Shown here one piece after another: positions 21,538-33,000 of a stretch of DNA of 64,000 bases (the first letter of the stretch is position 1; each line of letters begins with the position of its first letter). Location: the NCBI RefSeq assembly GCF_022201045.2, contig NC_068560.1, positions 35,303,001 to 35,367,000 of the forward strand, read 5' to 3'. A program made the position numbers and the translations under genes. The DNA is from Citrus sinensis. Taxonomy: Eukaryota > Streptophyta > Magnoliopsida > Sapindales > Rutaceae. The notes under the pieces were generated by a model. It worked only from the letters and a program-made list of their open reading frames with translations, had not been told where the DNA came from and did no database searches.

Positions 21538-22419
21538 GTTGATATTTTGAAGCTAACCGTAGTTTGGATCACTTTGGAATCACATTTTTCTTCATTGGAG
21601 AATGTTGGCATGTTTTCCCGTGATTGCTTTTGAAAATGTCGTACAAATTCTGCTCTTTATGAAACAGTTAATTATGTACTGCAAATACCAATTCAAAGTT
21701 GTAATTCTCGCCAATGAAAATTTACTGGAGCAACGAAAAAGAGAGAAATAATTGCTTTCAAAAGTTTCCATTTCCCAAGTTTTTAACCCCTGAGATTTTA
21801 TATCGGTTGGAGAAAAAGAAACCCTACTATATTTTACTAGTTCTCGTCTGACACCTAGATATGAGTAGAAAAACCAATCTTAACAACATTTTTACACTGC
21901 TCCCTCTTCTCAGCCAAAAAAATGAACGAGTAGTTGATGATAATGAATTCTTATAACAATCGGACAAGACATTCGTTCAATGTGCAAATTTTAGATTTCA
22001 GGTGTTTAATTGTGTTTTGCAGTAGAAATTCACTGTTTACTTGAAAATTTTTATCTTTCCGGCCGCCCTCTCTATCTCGTTGTTAAATTTCAGATGGCCC
22101 TCGCTTATTTCCATTTGAAGAAATTCTAATGCCTATTGCATGGGCTTGAATTGATTTTGTTGTATTATCTAGGGTGATTGAACTGAAAAATTCCACTTTC
22201 CTTCCTACCATAGTACTTGAAAATTCTACCCTTGACCAAAGGCTGGGTAGATATTGTCTCCAATATTACTGCTTCGATAAATTATGAGGAAGTTGATTAT
22301 AGCTTAAACAAAACCAACCACTTGAAACTTCAGTAGTCAACATGTACACCGCCAGGGATTCAACTTTAAGGGAAAGACAGGATTTACAGAGAGTTTTTTG
22401 TAATGGAACTCAAGACAGC
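21538..22419. other. Intergenic, tail to tail (MIC10 / hydrolase)
   Basis: The 3' flanks of two convergent genes. It is AT-rich, with no reading frame, transposon end or RNA gene that I can support. Confidence 0.55.
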
Positions 22420-23742
22420 TTAATTGTTCATAACCAAACCATCATGCAGCCAATTTCTCATTTCTGTAAATGCTTGTTCTGCATCTTCATCTTCTTCAGG
22501 AGAACTAGGCCGATGGGCGAAGCCATGGCCTCTGCCCTTGAAAATCAGCACCTTTGATCCCCTACCAATGCTCTTCTCAACATCCTTCAACACATTCACA
22601 GCACAAAGAGGATCATTGTCACCGGATACAAACAAGACAGGCACATTGACATTTGATGCTAGAGATTGATCTATCCTTGTGCCATAAAATGAGACCCCAA
22701 TGCCAAAACAACCACCCTGATCCTGAGCCAGAACATCTATTACTCGGCCACCTCCAAAACAAAACCCAACTATACCAAGCTTCTTTGAAATTCCTGCAGC
22801 CATAAATTCATCAACCATCCATTTTGTTGAAGTGTATATGTCTTTTGAAATCCTCTCAAAGTCTTGCTTTGCTAACCATTCTTCAAACATAGCCTTTGGT
22901 CGCTCCTTTGACCATGGATCCCCACGAAATAAGTCCGGAACAAGAACACTGCAATTCCCCCCCAACACCCCCCCCCCCCCCCCCCCAAAACCAAGCAGAA
23001 GCAAAACAGACAGATGGAGCGTGATTAAATCCCAGAATAATATTTTGAAAGAAATTATCCAATGAGCAACGTCATCCGTCTTATGTAACATGAGCAATGC
23101 CGCCTAGTGATTCATTATTCAATATTTCAATACATATACATATAATTAGTTAATGCTTAAAGGTTAAGAAGCATACTTGTAACCATTGCAAGCAACACGA
23201 TATGCGAAATCTCTTGTGGCTGAATCCTGAAATCCAAAAATATCAGAGAGCAGAAGCAAACCGGTTCCGTTGTTGTTTTTGACAGGTTTAAAAAGATAAG
23301 CTTGGATGGCGTCGTCAGCCTCCTCACCAATGGAAAGCTCAACTCCATTAACCAACTCACAAGTTTCATCATCTAAGCCGTCTTCTTCCACTTCCACTAG
23401 ACTACAAGATACTTTGAAGACTGCATTATGATTCCTCGTAAATGATGGCCTTTGAAAATTTATACCGCTCTTCCTCTGAAAAAATACTGAAGCTTTACAA
23501 TCAGAAAATTATAGCTTCCAAAAATAAAACAAACGCAAAGTAGTAGTTTATAAGCTCATTGTGTATGAAAATTAAAGAAAAAATAGGTTTTAAAGAAAAA
23601 AAAAAAACAAGTATTTGTAAAAGAATGAATGTGAGCGTACAAGCAGAGGAGAAGAGCTCCTGGAGAACAAGTAAAGACGGCGAACTGGGCTATTGAAAAC
23701 TGAAGCCGACGATGCAAATAAGGGGGCTGCTGCCAGCTCCAT
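22420..23742 (-). CDS. Chloroplast-type dienelactone hydrolase family protein, 3 exons
   Basis: Exons 23742-23641, 23475-23177 and 22948-22420 join to 309 residues. The first 55-60 residues are rich in Ser/Ala/Arg with few acids (MELAAAPLFASSASVFNSPV), a likely plastid transit peptide. The rest is an alpha/beta hydrolase of the carboxymethylenebutenolidase family, with the catalytic triad visible as Cys about 197 in GFCFGGG, Asp about 246 in SGDNDPL and His about 275 in GRGHGFAHR. Bacterial members open dienelactone rings; the plant substrate is not known from the sequence. The second junction completes NGY-N-VLVPDLFRGD. The last intron has G runs close to its acceptor instead of a pyrimidine tract. 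Confidence 0.9.
22968..22986. repeat. Poly-C (19) tract near a splice acceptor
   Basis: Nineteen C on the plus strand (G on the transcribed sense strand) lie about 20-38 bases upstream of the acceptor of the hydrolase's last exon, with a further seven C at 22957-22963. Confidence 0.9.
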
Positions 23743-24030
23743 TTCTGTGTCTCTGCTTGCAGGTTGACTTTCAGATATTTTTATTCACTACACTTTCCAC
23801 CTCAAATCAATATTGGCTTTTCTTTTTATTTGTTCTTATTTTTACGTTCTTCTCGAAAATAATAATTTTCGTATTTTATCATTGTATATCTTATGAGCAA
23901 AAAATGATAAGCTTTTCTAATAAGATAATTAAAAAATAGTTTTCCATAATTTCATTTTATCGCATCCAAATTTTTTTCCATTAAGATGTAAGTTATTAAA
24001 AAAAGAAAGAATCACTTATAAATTAAAAAA
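23743..24030. other. Hydrolase upstream region
   Basis: AT-rich 5' flank of the dienelactone hydrolase gene, with no further features seen. Its promoter should lie here. Confidence 0.5.
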
Positions 24031-24595
24031 AGGAAAATTTTTAACATACCCCCAAATAAATTGATATTTTACACCACACACCTAAAAAATTAACGTGTTG
24101 CACCGCGCCCCCAATTCCGTTAATTTTTTAGTTATTTCTAACAGCTCCATCTAATTTTTGATTGAATGATAAAAATGCCCCTCTATATGAAAAAAAATAA
24201 AATATTTAGCTCATCTAATTTTTTAAAGGCTTTTTTTTTTCAATTGCAATAAAAAAAATTTCTTATTACATGTACATTGTCACCACGACACCACTATTAT
24301 TTTTCCTTTAATTTTTTAAAGATTTTTATTTCCATTGTAATAAAAAAAATTTCTTGTTACATGTACATTGTTACCACTATTAATTTTCCTTTAATTTTTT
24401 AAAGATTTTTATTTCAATTGTAAGAAAGAGAATTCCCATTAAAATTAATTTAAGGAATAAATTTTTAATTTTACCCTTCCACCGTTAAATTTAATTGAGA
24501 AAATAACAGAATTGGGGGCGCGGTGCAACAAGTCAAATTTGTTGAGGACGCGGTGCAAAATATCAATTTATCTGGGGGTAGGTTAAAAATTTCCC
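24031..24595. mobile_element. Non-autonomous DNA transposon with long inverted repeats
   Basis: The left end (24031-24125) and the reverse complement of the right end (24500-24595) align over about 95 bases with scattered mismatches. They share GAAATTTTTAAC, then CCCCC, AAATTGATATTTT and the distinctive GTTGCACCGCGCCCCCAATT. The interior is AT-rich, contains a roughly 95-103 bp tandem repeat (see next entry) and has no coding capacity. Long inverted repeats and an internal repeat suggest a Mutator-like (MULE) derivative, but both flanks are A-rich and I cannot define a target-site duplication. Confidence 0.75.
24207..24430. repeat. Tandem repeat inside the inverted-repeat element
   Basis: The block TTTAATTTTTTAAAG, then T-rich sequence, AATAAAAAAAATTTC and ACATGTACATTGT occurs twice with a partial third copy, at a period of about 95-103 bp. 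Confidence 0.7.
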
Positions 24596-24888
24596 AAAAA
24601 AAATCTTTAAATAAGTATTAAGCCAAGAGAATAAGAAATAAATAAAAACATATTGACGACTGAAGTCAAGTCACGCTAAAACTTCAAATGGAATAATAAA
24701 ACAACTCCTTACTTCACCTTTGTTGTGTATAAACCCTGGTCTCTTTCTCTTAACTAACATTTCATTCCTCAGCTTAGCAAAAAAAAAAAAAAAAAAATTT
24801 TCATTCCTCTTATTTTACAAGTGAAACATTCTTTCAAAGATTTAAAGAAAACAAATATAGAACAAGAAGAAATCAAAGAATCACTTTT

Positions 24889-24982
24889 CTTCGCTACGGC
24901 ATAGTACACAGTTACATAGTTACTGCATCTCTAATCTTCACTATGGCATAGTACATAGTTACATAGTTACTGCATCTCTAAT
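24889..24982. repeat. 47-bp tandem duplication across the LON gene stop
   Basis: 24889-24935 and 24936-24982 are near-identical 47-mers, differing at about three or four positions. The right copy includes the last codons and the stop (24967) of the LON-domain gene on the minus strand; the left copy repeats them in its 3' UTR. Confidence 0.9.
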
Positions 24983-27242
24983 GCCTGTATTGCAAGCTTG
25001 GCAGCAAGCATGGAAATACTCCCTTTAACAAATTCCAATGAATTATTTAGCCTCTGCTTTGTGTCCCTTAAATCCATTGCTTTTAACTTCTCTTGTTGCA
25101 ACTTCACCAATTCTGACTGAGTTGATCCTGTCATAACGATAAATCCACATTCAGGTCAATATATATTAGGCAAGTTAAATGTTTCGTCCAGTACAATCCT
25201 CTTGAATGAATAAAATATATATACATATACATGTACACTCATAGTTATTAAGGTCATGAGCTGAAAGAGATAAGCTTGCCTGACACAGGTTGAAATGCGG
25301 CGAAGGATACACGCTCAGCTAATGATGGAATGAAAGCTTCATCACAATCTAAGGATGGTTGCTTCTCAGCCCATTGCAGAGAGTTCAGAACATAAGTCTG
25401 CATAACTGCTTCCTTGGGAGCCTATTTAATCGAGATAAATAAGCATACAACTCCTATGCACCACAACAGTGGACAGTGGTATGTGAAAGAATTATTAATT
25501 GATTATTGCATAAAAAGCTCCCGAAGCCAAAACATAAAAGCATTATTCTACCACATCATTATTTGTCAAAACCTTTTATCAGAGAGAATCATCACACTCC
25601 TTTTTAAGATAGACTGGCCCGTAAACAAATTGAGATGGAAGAAGAAGACTAACCTTAACCATCCATTCCCAATGAAATGCTTTGGTTGTGTAGGCTAGTT
25701 TGGAACAGAATTATCTAGCTTGATTTATATGCTTGGTGATAGATATTAATTGTCTCATTATTGCTGCAGCTGTGATGACAGCACCAATGCCCTCAGAAAT
25801 TACTTATGTTGATAATCTTTAAGTATGAGAAGTCTAGTCAAGAACATTCTTTGGTTATCCCAGGTTTTCAGTCTTGCACATCTATGAGAAGAACATCATG
25901 GTAAATCAAAATCTTTAAGGTTCTTCTTATACATGAAAGAATTTATTTTTTGTCTCTCTTACCATTTTTTGTCTCTCTTATGAAACTCTCGAATAATTTG
26001 ACAAGGTTCTATCTCTAAAAACCCTTGTTTTAATCACTAATTTATTACTTCTCGATCCAAACTTTCTTTTAAAGGCAACATTTGCATTATGTTTGGTTGC
26101 AAAAACATGCACATGTTCACACATGCACGCCCCAACAAACACAAGGAAAAAGACAGAGAGAGATGCACTATACCTTCAGTTTGATTTCCAAGCTATTCAA
26201 ACTGTAAACAGCCTCCTTCACAGACAAAACTTTTGAGCTTACATCACTTGGACTGGCTGAAGTAGTGTCCTGCATCGGTATGACTTCACCTTTCAAGAAA
26301 GGATCTGCCTGCAAGTTAAAACAGGAGTCATAAGTCATTATTCAGAGAAAACCTGAGAACGTTGAGTTAATATTTTTTCGAAATAATATTTGCTGAGAAA
26401 CCAATCAATTGAAACAAAAATTTCAAAACATTCATTAGATAAATCAACAACATAATTAGATCCACCAAAGTGTGACAGCATACTGATGGAAAGCTGAGGC
26501 GAACCACAAAATAAATTTCAAATTCTACTCACCTGAAAAAATTTTACTATCTTGACACGCCCAACTCCTCTTATAGAGACTAATGCTCCAATGTCTAATC
26601 GCTCAACCTACAAGCGCATGAACAAAGTTAGATCGTAAAATGCTTGCGCCTAACTGTCGGAGTCTGAATTGAAGTTGTCAATTTGGGCATAGCTAGCTTA
26701 CGTTTTCTATAAGAACCAAACAACCACATCTTGCAGCAAATGATGCTTCGGTAGCATATTCACTAATAGAAATAGGATCCAACACAAAATACACAAAGAG
26801 TTTCTTCCTTACTAAAGCCTGCCACCACACCCAATAGAAACAGAGGTCAGAAATTATTCTAGTTCTAATATTTCGACAAAATTAAATCAATTTCAACAAA
26901 GAGAGATCAATATGAAAGTACCTCTTCGAGCAAAGCAAGATATCTGGCTTCATATAAATGAAGTATTTTACTCTCAGATGGAACAAGAACCTGTAAATTG
27001 ATCTCATAAAATAAAATAAATACATTGCTATTAAACTAAGTTAAAACAAACATATATAATAAGCGAAGCAAAATAAATACCTCATTGATATTGAAAGGAA
27101 GAAGAGGAACCACTAAAGAGGTTGCATTGACTTTGAGAGCGGAACGGAGTCGTGCTCTTGTGGTGGAAAGCTGACCGGCAAATGGGTAGGGCTGGTGATG
27201 AGTCACAAAGAATGGGCATGAGACGCACGAGAGACTCTCCAT
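24967..27242 (-). CDS. LON substrate-binding-domain protein, probably plastid, 7 exons
   Basis: Exons 27242-27081, 26990-26922, 26818-26702, 26607-26533, 26308-26174, 25421-25280 and 25127-24967 give 286 residues. The N-terminal LON domain is seen in VVPLLPFNINEVLVPSESKI, LHLYEARYLALLEE and IGALVSIRGVGRVKI. There is no AAA+ ATPase or Ser-Lys protease domain, so this is a stand-alone LON-N protein rather than the protease. A Ser/Thr/Arg-rich head of about 40 residues suggests import into plastids. Plants have a small family of such proteins of unsettled function. The C-terminal part (about 235-286) is a predicted coiled coil (ELVKLQQEKLKAMDLRDTKQ). The last intron is GC-AG (CAG|GCAAGC), giving the conserved join SG-STQSEL. 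Confidence 0.88.
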
Positions 27243-27487
27243 GTTTCAATCTTTTCTCCTATCTTTAACCGCAGATTATTGTTAAAAGTGGCGCCAAACC
27301 CGGGTATTAACTTTAGGCGACCTAAACTTTTCATAAATTTCAAATATAGACATGTTTTATAATTATTTCAAACAGGTCCCTCCCACCGCCCTACTCCTAC
27401 ATTTTGTTTTAAGGGGGGCAGGGGGGTTTCACCCTCACTTGATCAATCGTTTAGAGAAAGACGGAGTGGACCAGAGAAAGAGGAGGA
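27243..27487. promoter_or_regulatory. 245-bp divergent promoter with E2F-like site
   Basis: The two start codons of the LON-domain gene (-) and the RING gene (+) are only 245 bp apart, so both promoters and 5' UTRs must share this interval. GGCGCCAAA at 27290-27298 reads as TTTGGCGCC on the minus strand, the form bound by E2F factors; an active role is inference. Confidence 0.55.
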
Positions 27488-29750
27488 ATGGAAGGGCCTC
27501 CATGCGGCGATGTCTGCTCGGTGTGCCATGGAAACTTCAACGTTCCTTGCCAAGCAAATTGCTCTCACTGGTTTTGCGGTGCTTTTTTTTTTTTATCAAC
27601 TTTTTTTTTTAACAACCAAAAATAAAAAAAGAAATTTGATAATTGTCGATAAATTGATTGATTTGAGTGTGTGTGTGTGTGTGTGCTTTTTTTTTTTTGT
27701 CGTTTTGTAAAAGGTAACTGTATTATGCTGGTATGGGATCATGGATCAACACTTCAAGCATGTAGATGCCCTCTGTGTCGTCGTCGGATTACTTTGTTGA
27801 TTCCCAATGATGATTCATTAAGACAACGCCATGATCCTGCCGTTGGTGATATTCTTCAAAAGGTTGAATCCTACAATCGTATTTTTGGTGGGCCCACAAC
27901 TGCTAATGGTCTCTTCCAGGTATCATTATTATAGTTACAGTATTCCCTTAGCGTCACTCAACTTGCTGTTGCAAACTCTTCGCATGCCTTTGGTATATTG
28001 CTATTTAACTTTTTTATGCGGATTTGCCGAGCAAACTAATGTGCATTTTTCTGGTGTTGAGGGTAAGATGATTTGGGATGTGTTTGCAACTGTTGCCCTT
28101 CTGCTGAACTTTGAAAACATAGCAAATTAAGTGTATTATAAGCACCTGAAATTTTTTACATATAATAAGTTAAACTTGTCTGGCCGGAATCTTGATCTGT
28201 AATTGGTAGCAAAGGCAGTGACCAGAAGGTAGCAGATCTAGTTCTGGTTCTACTGGTGAGAAATTATGGTTTTTACTAAATTTAGGATGTTATTTGAGTG
28301 GCATTAGTTAGTTACTTGTGTGGTACTATTGTTGAGGCCTATAATGAAAGTTTCTGTTGTTGACATTTAGCTTTTTGAAAAGCATGACTCCCCTAAAAGT
28401 GACTGGTCAGATATTTGATTTTTAGTTTCCCAGTCAGATCTCCGTATGAATCCACCCCCCCCCCCCCCCCCCCTCTCCTCTTACTTCCATATAATTGTTC
28501 TCAATGGCTCATGTAAGTTACTGTATTGTTTTTGTGCTAAATTTTATTATTTTTGTTAACTCCTACTTCTTCTCTATAAATAAATTTCCCTTCAACGGTA
28601 GCTGCCTACTTGTTTATTAAGTTGAGGAGAGCTGGTTAATATAGCAAGTTGCTATTAGGTGCATCACAATGTGTGGCACGCACTCTTTTCTCATTCATTT
28701 TTGATAGATTTCACATTTAGGCAGCCTGTTGTTAACTATAATTTGATAGTTGCTTCTCCTGTTTTCAGAGAATTCAAGACCTTCCTTTTCTACTGCGGAG
28801 ATTGGTGCGGGAACTGGTGGATCCTCACAGATCGCTTCCTCTTGTCATCAGAGCCCGTGTTTACATTGCAGTAAGTAATTGAAAAATAAAGATTGTGATA
28901 GTATTTTACAGTGTAGTTATCAACTCAATTAGAAAACCCCAGGCATGCTTCTAGCTATATATATATTTTTTTTTGGCAAGCAATACAGATATTAAAAAAA
29001 TTTCGTTTGCTAAATACATTTCATTACTTTTTTCTATCTATGAATGGGCGGGTCATACATTTAAAACTTTGACAGAAAATCTCAGTATATCATACATTTA
29101 AAACTTTGATAGAAAATCTCAGTATAGACTTGGTGTTAGTTGAATAGAAAACTCAGTGAAATTAGGGCAAAAAATTTGTAAACATTAGTTGCAAAATTGT
29201 AAATGGCAATATGAACATTATGCAAATTTTACCATTCTGATATTGCAGGGCTTGTGATACGTTTGTGCTACCCACTTTTTCTTTCATTGTTTTGACTATT
29301 ATTTACTTATGATCAAGTAATTCAGCGAGTTATAAGCCGTACAGTTTGATGAACATATTGGGCACTAGATTTGTGTGGTCTATGATCAAGTATATGCTCA
29401 AGTGTGTTATCAGATCTGGCGCTAGTGCATTGGGGAGATTTATTGGATCTTTCTCATTTTCTATTTATTTCCACAGATTCTCACTTTTTTTTCTTACCTC
29501 AGATGATATTCAGTGCTGTCTACATATTCAGCCCTATAGACATTATTCCAGAAGGTATTTCTGTGGTCTTACATTTTATTAAAATGTGCTATCTTGACAA
29601 CACTAATATGAAATCGACTGTTGGTTTGAATCCACAGCGCTTTTGGGAATAGTTGGCTTATTGGATGATCTCCTAATTGCGCTCTTGTGCTTTCTCCATG
29701 TTGCTGCCCTCTATCGAGCTGTCCTGTATAATCGTCATGGCGGGGCATGA
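27488..29750 (+). CDS. RNF170-like RING E3 ubiquitin ligase with DUF1232, 5 exons
   Basis: Exons 27488-27578, 27714-27919, 28769-28870, 29503-29554 and 29638-29750 give 187 residues. An N-terminal C3HC4 RING finger is visible: Cys10, Cys13, Cys25, His27, Cys30, Cys33, Cys49 and Cys52 (SVCHGNF, NCSHWFCGNC, CPLC). The C-terminal part holds a DUF1232 pair of membrane segments (IFSPIDIIPEALLGIVGLLDDLL then CFLHVAALYRAVL). This order matches animal RNF170, an ER membrane ligase that ubiquitinates IP3 receptors; the plant target is not known. Exon 1 is tightly spaced from the divergent LON gene. A (GT)n run (27667-27685) and a 19-base poly-C run lie in introns. Confidence 0.9.
27667..27685. repeat. 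(GT)n microsatellite in the RNF170-like gene
   Basis: About nine GT units followed by a T run fill much of the short first intron, up to about 30 bp before the acceptor. Confidence 0.9.
28455..28473. repeat. Poly-C (19) tract in intron 2 of the RNF170-like gene
   Basis: Nineteen C on the coding strand, about 300 bp upstream of the exon 3 acceptor. Confidence 0.9.
29054..29127. repeat. 37-bp tandem duplication in an intron
   Basis: 29054-29090 and 29091-29127 differ at about one position. They lie in intron 3 of the RNF170-like gene and are non-coding. Confidence 0.85.
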
Positions 29751-30024
29751 ATACCGTCCTGGAAGCACAAGATGCAGTTCGTTTGTTCCTTTGGGAAAGC
29801 TAAGTTTTGAGAGTTTTGGTAAGGATTTAGACACCCCCCACCCCCTTCCCCGATGGGTCAAGTACATATTCCCAGATTTGTTCTGTACGTCCCTTCACTG
29901 TAAGTTGTAACGAATATTGCACTATTAACATCATTAATCAATTGGGTTTGATTACACAAGCTATTATTCTTCACAAGTTAGCATGGAAACAATACCAAGA
30001 AAGAAAGAGGGGAAAAAAAAAATT

Positions 30025-33000
30025 TCACACCCTCTGCAGCTTCTCCTCCCCAATCATCCATCTTGACAACTGACTTGGGTCTTCTGCAAACGATTTACAT
30101 GAGGTGGGGATAATCCCAAGATTCGCACCAATTTGCTCATACTCACTGAGAGCTGCAGCCATCTCAGCTTCAACAGCATGATCGTCCACCACATCAATTG
30201 TATTCATTCTAAGAACATCAGCATAGTACTTCTCCCTCTCATGATCATGTTCGAAGGGTTCCATTGCTGGGCCCTGTATGCGATTCCAACATTTGAAATA
30301 TGAATAATGGTAATGATAACAATGAAAATAACTGAACAACGGTGACATTTCTTCTTTTCATATTCTTCAAGGGGAAAAGTTTATACATAAAGTGAAAAGC
30401 AACACCATGGAAAGATGTTGAATATCAAGAATTATGTAGCAAGATATAGAGCTGGCACTATATCTTCAAATGATTTGCAACGTATCAAAGAGCCTACATT
30501 CCATTACCTGACACAGTTCAGCATAATGCTTGTATATCTCACTGTTTTCATCTTGATCACCAAGCAGGGTTCCACCGTACCACCCATTGGCTTCATCAGC
30601 ATAAGTCATTGCAGAATACCTCCAGATACCAAAACAGAAAAAAGGTGTTAAAAGAAATAATCCTGAATAAAATGGAAACTTGAAAAGCATACCCTCCATA
30701 AGGTAGGAAACAGAAAGGAGGAAAAAAAGAAAAAGAAAATAAAATTGGCGACAAAATCTACTACAAACAAGAAAACTAAGTGTGTCTCCTTTCAGAATTG
30801 TTTTAGTTTAGAAATATCCGATAAATTTACAGTAAAACATTTACAGCACAATTTAATGTGCTTATTTAGTAACTCACAAACCTACAAATGTACAGTTGTG
30901 TTCCCATATCCAGACTCACAAATATACAAATGTACAGTTGTGTTCCCATATCCAGACATTGACACCTAGAATTTGAATCAGAACAGGAAAGTTCCGATAT
31001 ATACAGATTACAGCATTATTCAGGAACTTGTAAGGCCCAAAAAAAAAAAAAGTGTAGCTCAAAAGATTTTTATTAAATTTTACAAAAAATCTACATTTTC
31101 AACCAAGCACGTTTAGTCAAAACGCTTATCAAATTTCACAAATCAATCGCCAGTTGTGAATGTAAGAAACGACATATAACATGGGTCCTTTTATACAAGC
31201 CTAATGTATGCTAACTACAGCCAGTTTATACCGAAACAATCAAGCTGCTACCTAGTACTAGCATGCAGCATAGAAAACACAGTGATGCCGGCCTATGATT
31301 TGGTGCTCAAAGCCATTGTCATAGAGTTCAAGTTTTGGCTCATGACAAGCTGGTTTCTAGGCCAGCCTAGCTACTAAAAAACTGATTCGGATTGACCCCA
31401 AAAAAAAAAAAAATGCATTGGATCCTTCCTTTGAAAACTGGGATTGTTTTACGGATAAAATTACCTTTGGAAGATATCCTCATCGTTAATGTCATCGGCA
31501 GAAGACAGCCAATTCAAGTCACAAAAGTTATCACCTCTCGTCTCCCTATGAACTTCCCGATTTGCAGTTTCATTTGTAGTTACTTTGGCGGCAGCCCCAC
31601 TTCCTTCAAGCTTTCTCTGGCCAAATAGCCAATTTGGACTCTTCAGCTGAATTTCACTGCCAAAAAAAAAGAGAACTTTTAATCCAGTACTACTCGTGGA
31701 GTTCACTTTATATATAGACGTGTGTGTGTGTTGTGTTTGGATTTTTCATTTTAGTTCTAGGTTTCAACACAAAAACCCAGAATCCGATAGAAACCATAAA
31801 ATCTTAATAGAAATCATTGAGAGGTTTTTCTTAAGAGAAGAAACAACTAAAGATCATGGTTCGAATTGGGTTGGTTCAGCATTCCTGGATTATCATCTAA
31901 TCAAATTCTGAAACTTCAAATGATATATCCAAAGTGTCACAAATACAGAATAGGTTAGATGAGTAATTACGCTGCATCAGGTGCCACGCCAGAATTTCCA
32001 GCAACACCACCTGGTCTTTGATCAGGTTCACTGCAAAGTCTAACATTTTTTATCGAACTACATGTTCTTTCTATCAATTTATCAAACGAAGTCAACTTCA
32101 TCCGAGAAAAGTCTTCTCTGCAAGCTGGAATAGGGGCAAGTTTCCTTCCAATTCCCACAGCTTTAGCACTACCTTCCAAACTACAATGCAAGAAAATAAT
32201 AAGAAAAGAAAGAAAAAAAATGTACAAGAAAAGCAAATGCCTTATTGTGTGTGAGTGTATGCCATATTAAACCTATAGTTAGTTATGGAAAAATGAAATA
32301 TTTACCATTTCTCAGGGAAAAGGTCATCACCTATCCCAGACACATGAAGATAGTAATCAGAGTCCAATTCCCATAGAGCAGGTTTCCCTTCTTGTGGTTG
32401 GAAATATCCCAAAAATCTGTAAAAGCAACAAAAGATATTAGTTTCAGAACATGCACAACATACAAATCGTCAGCAATATTGGAACTACCCAAATCTATAC
32501 TGAATTACTCAACAAGTTTTATGGGTATATAATGTGCATATAATGTGCAATTACAAGGCCAATGAAGAAGCAATTATACATGTGAAATTAAGAAGAAACT
32601 GTAGAAGGTAGGAGTAAGTACAAATTTATTGCATCCTGCTTTTCACCATCAGTGTAGGCATTACTGTAGTATCTCTTGATAGACTTGAGAAATTCCCTAG
32701 ATTGGGTCGTAGCTTTCCACTTTCCCTGCCTTTCTGGAAACACCTGACACTCATAGCTTACTCTTCTCAACTAAATTAACATAAATGTATATGTGCAAAT
32801 TTACTGAACTATAAAAGCAGACAAAAATATAACATTAACGTACTCAAGTCAGTGATAACATACCGTGTTATGAGCTGCAGAGCCGCCATATTGCTGTGCA
32901 AGAGCATCCCCCATGCTCTGATACATATCCATAAGAGCTGCAGCTATGCTACTATTAGGATTAACTTTGGGCATGTCTGTCAAACCCATTGCATGGAGTT

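Noticed and set aside
31280-31412. Possible SINE in a SAC intron, ending in an A run
   Set aside because: The box motifs are poor and I found no flanking duplication.
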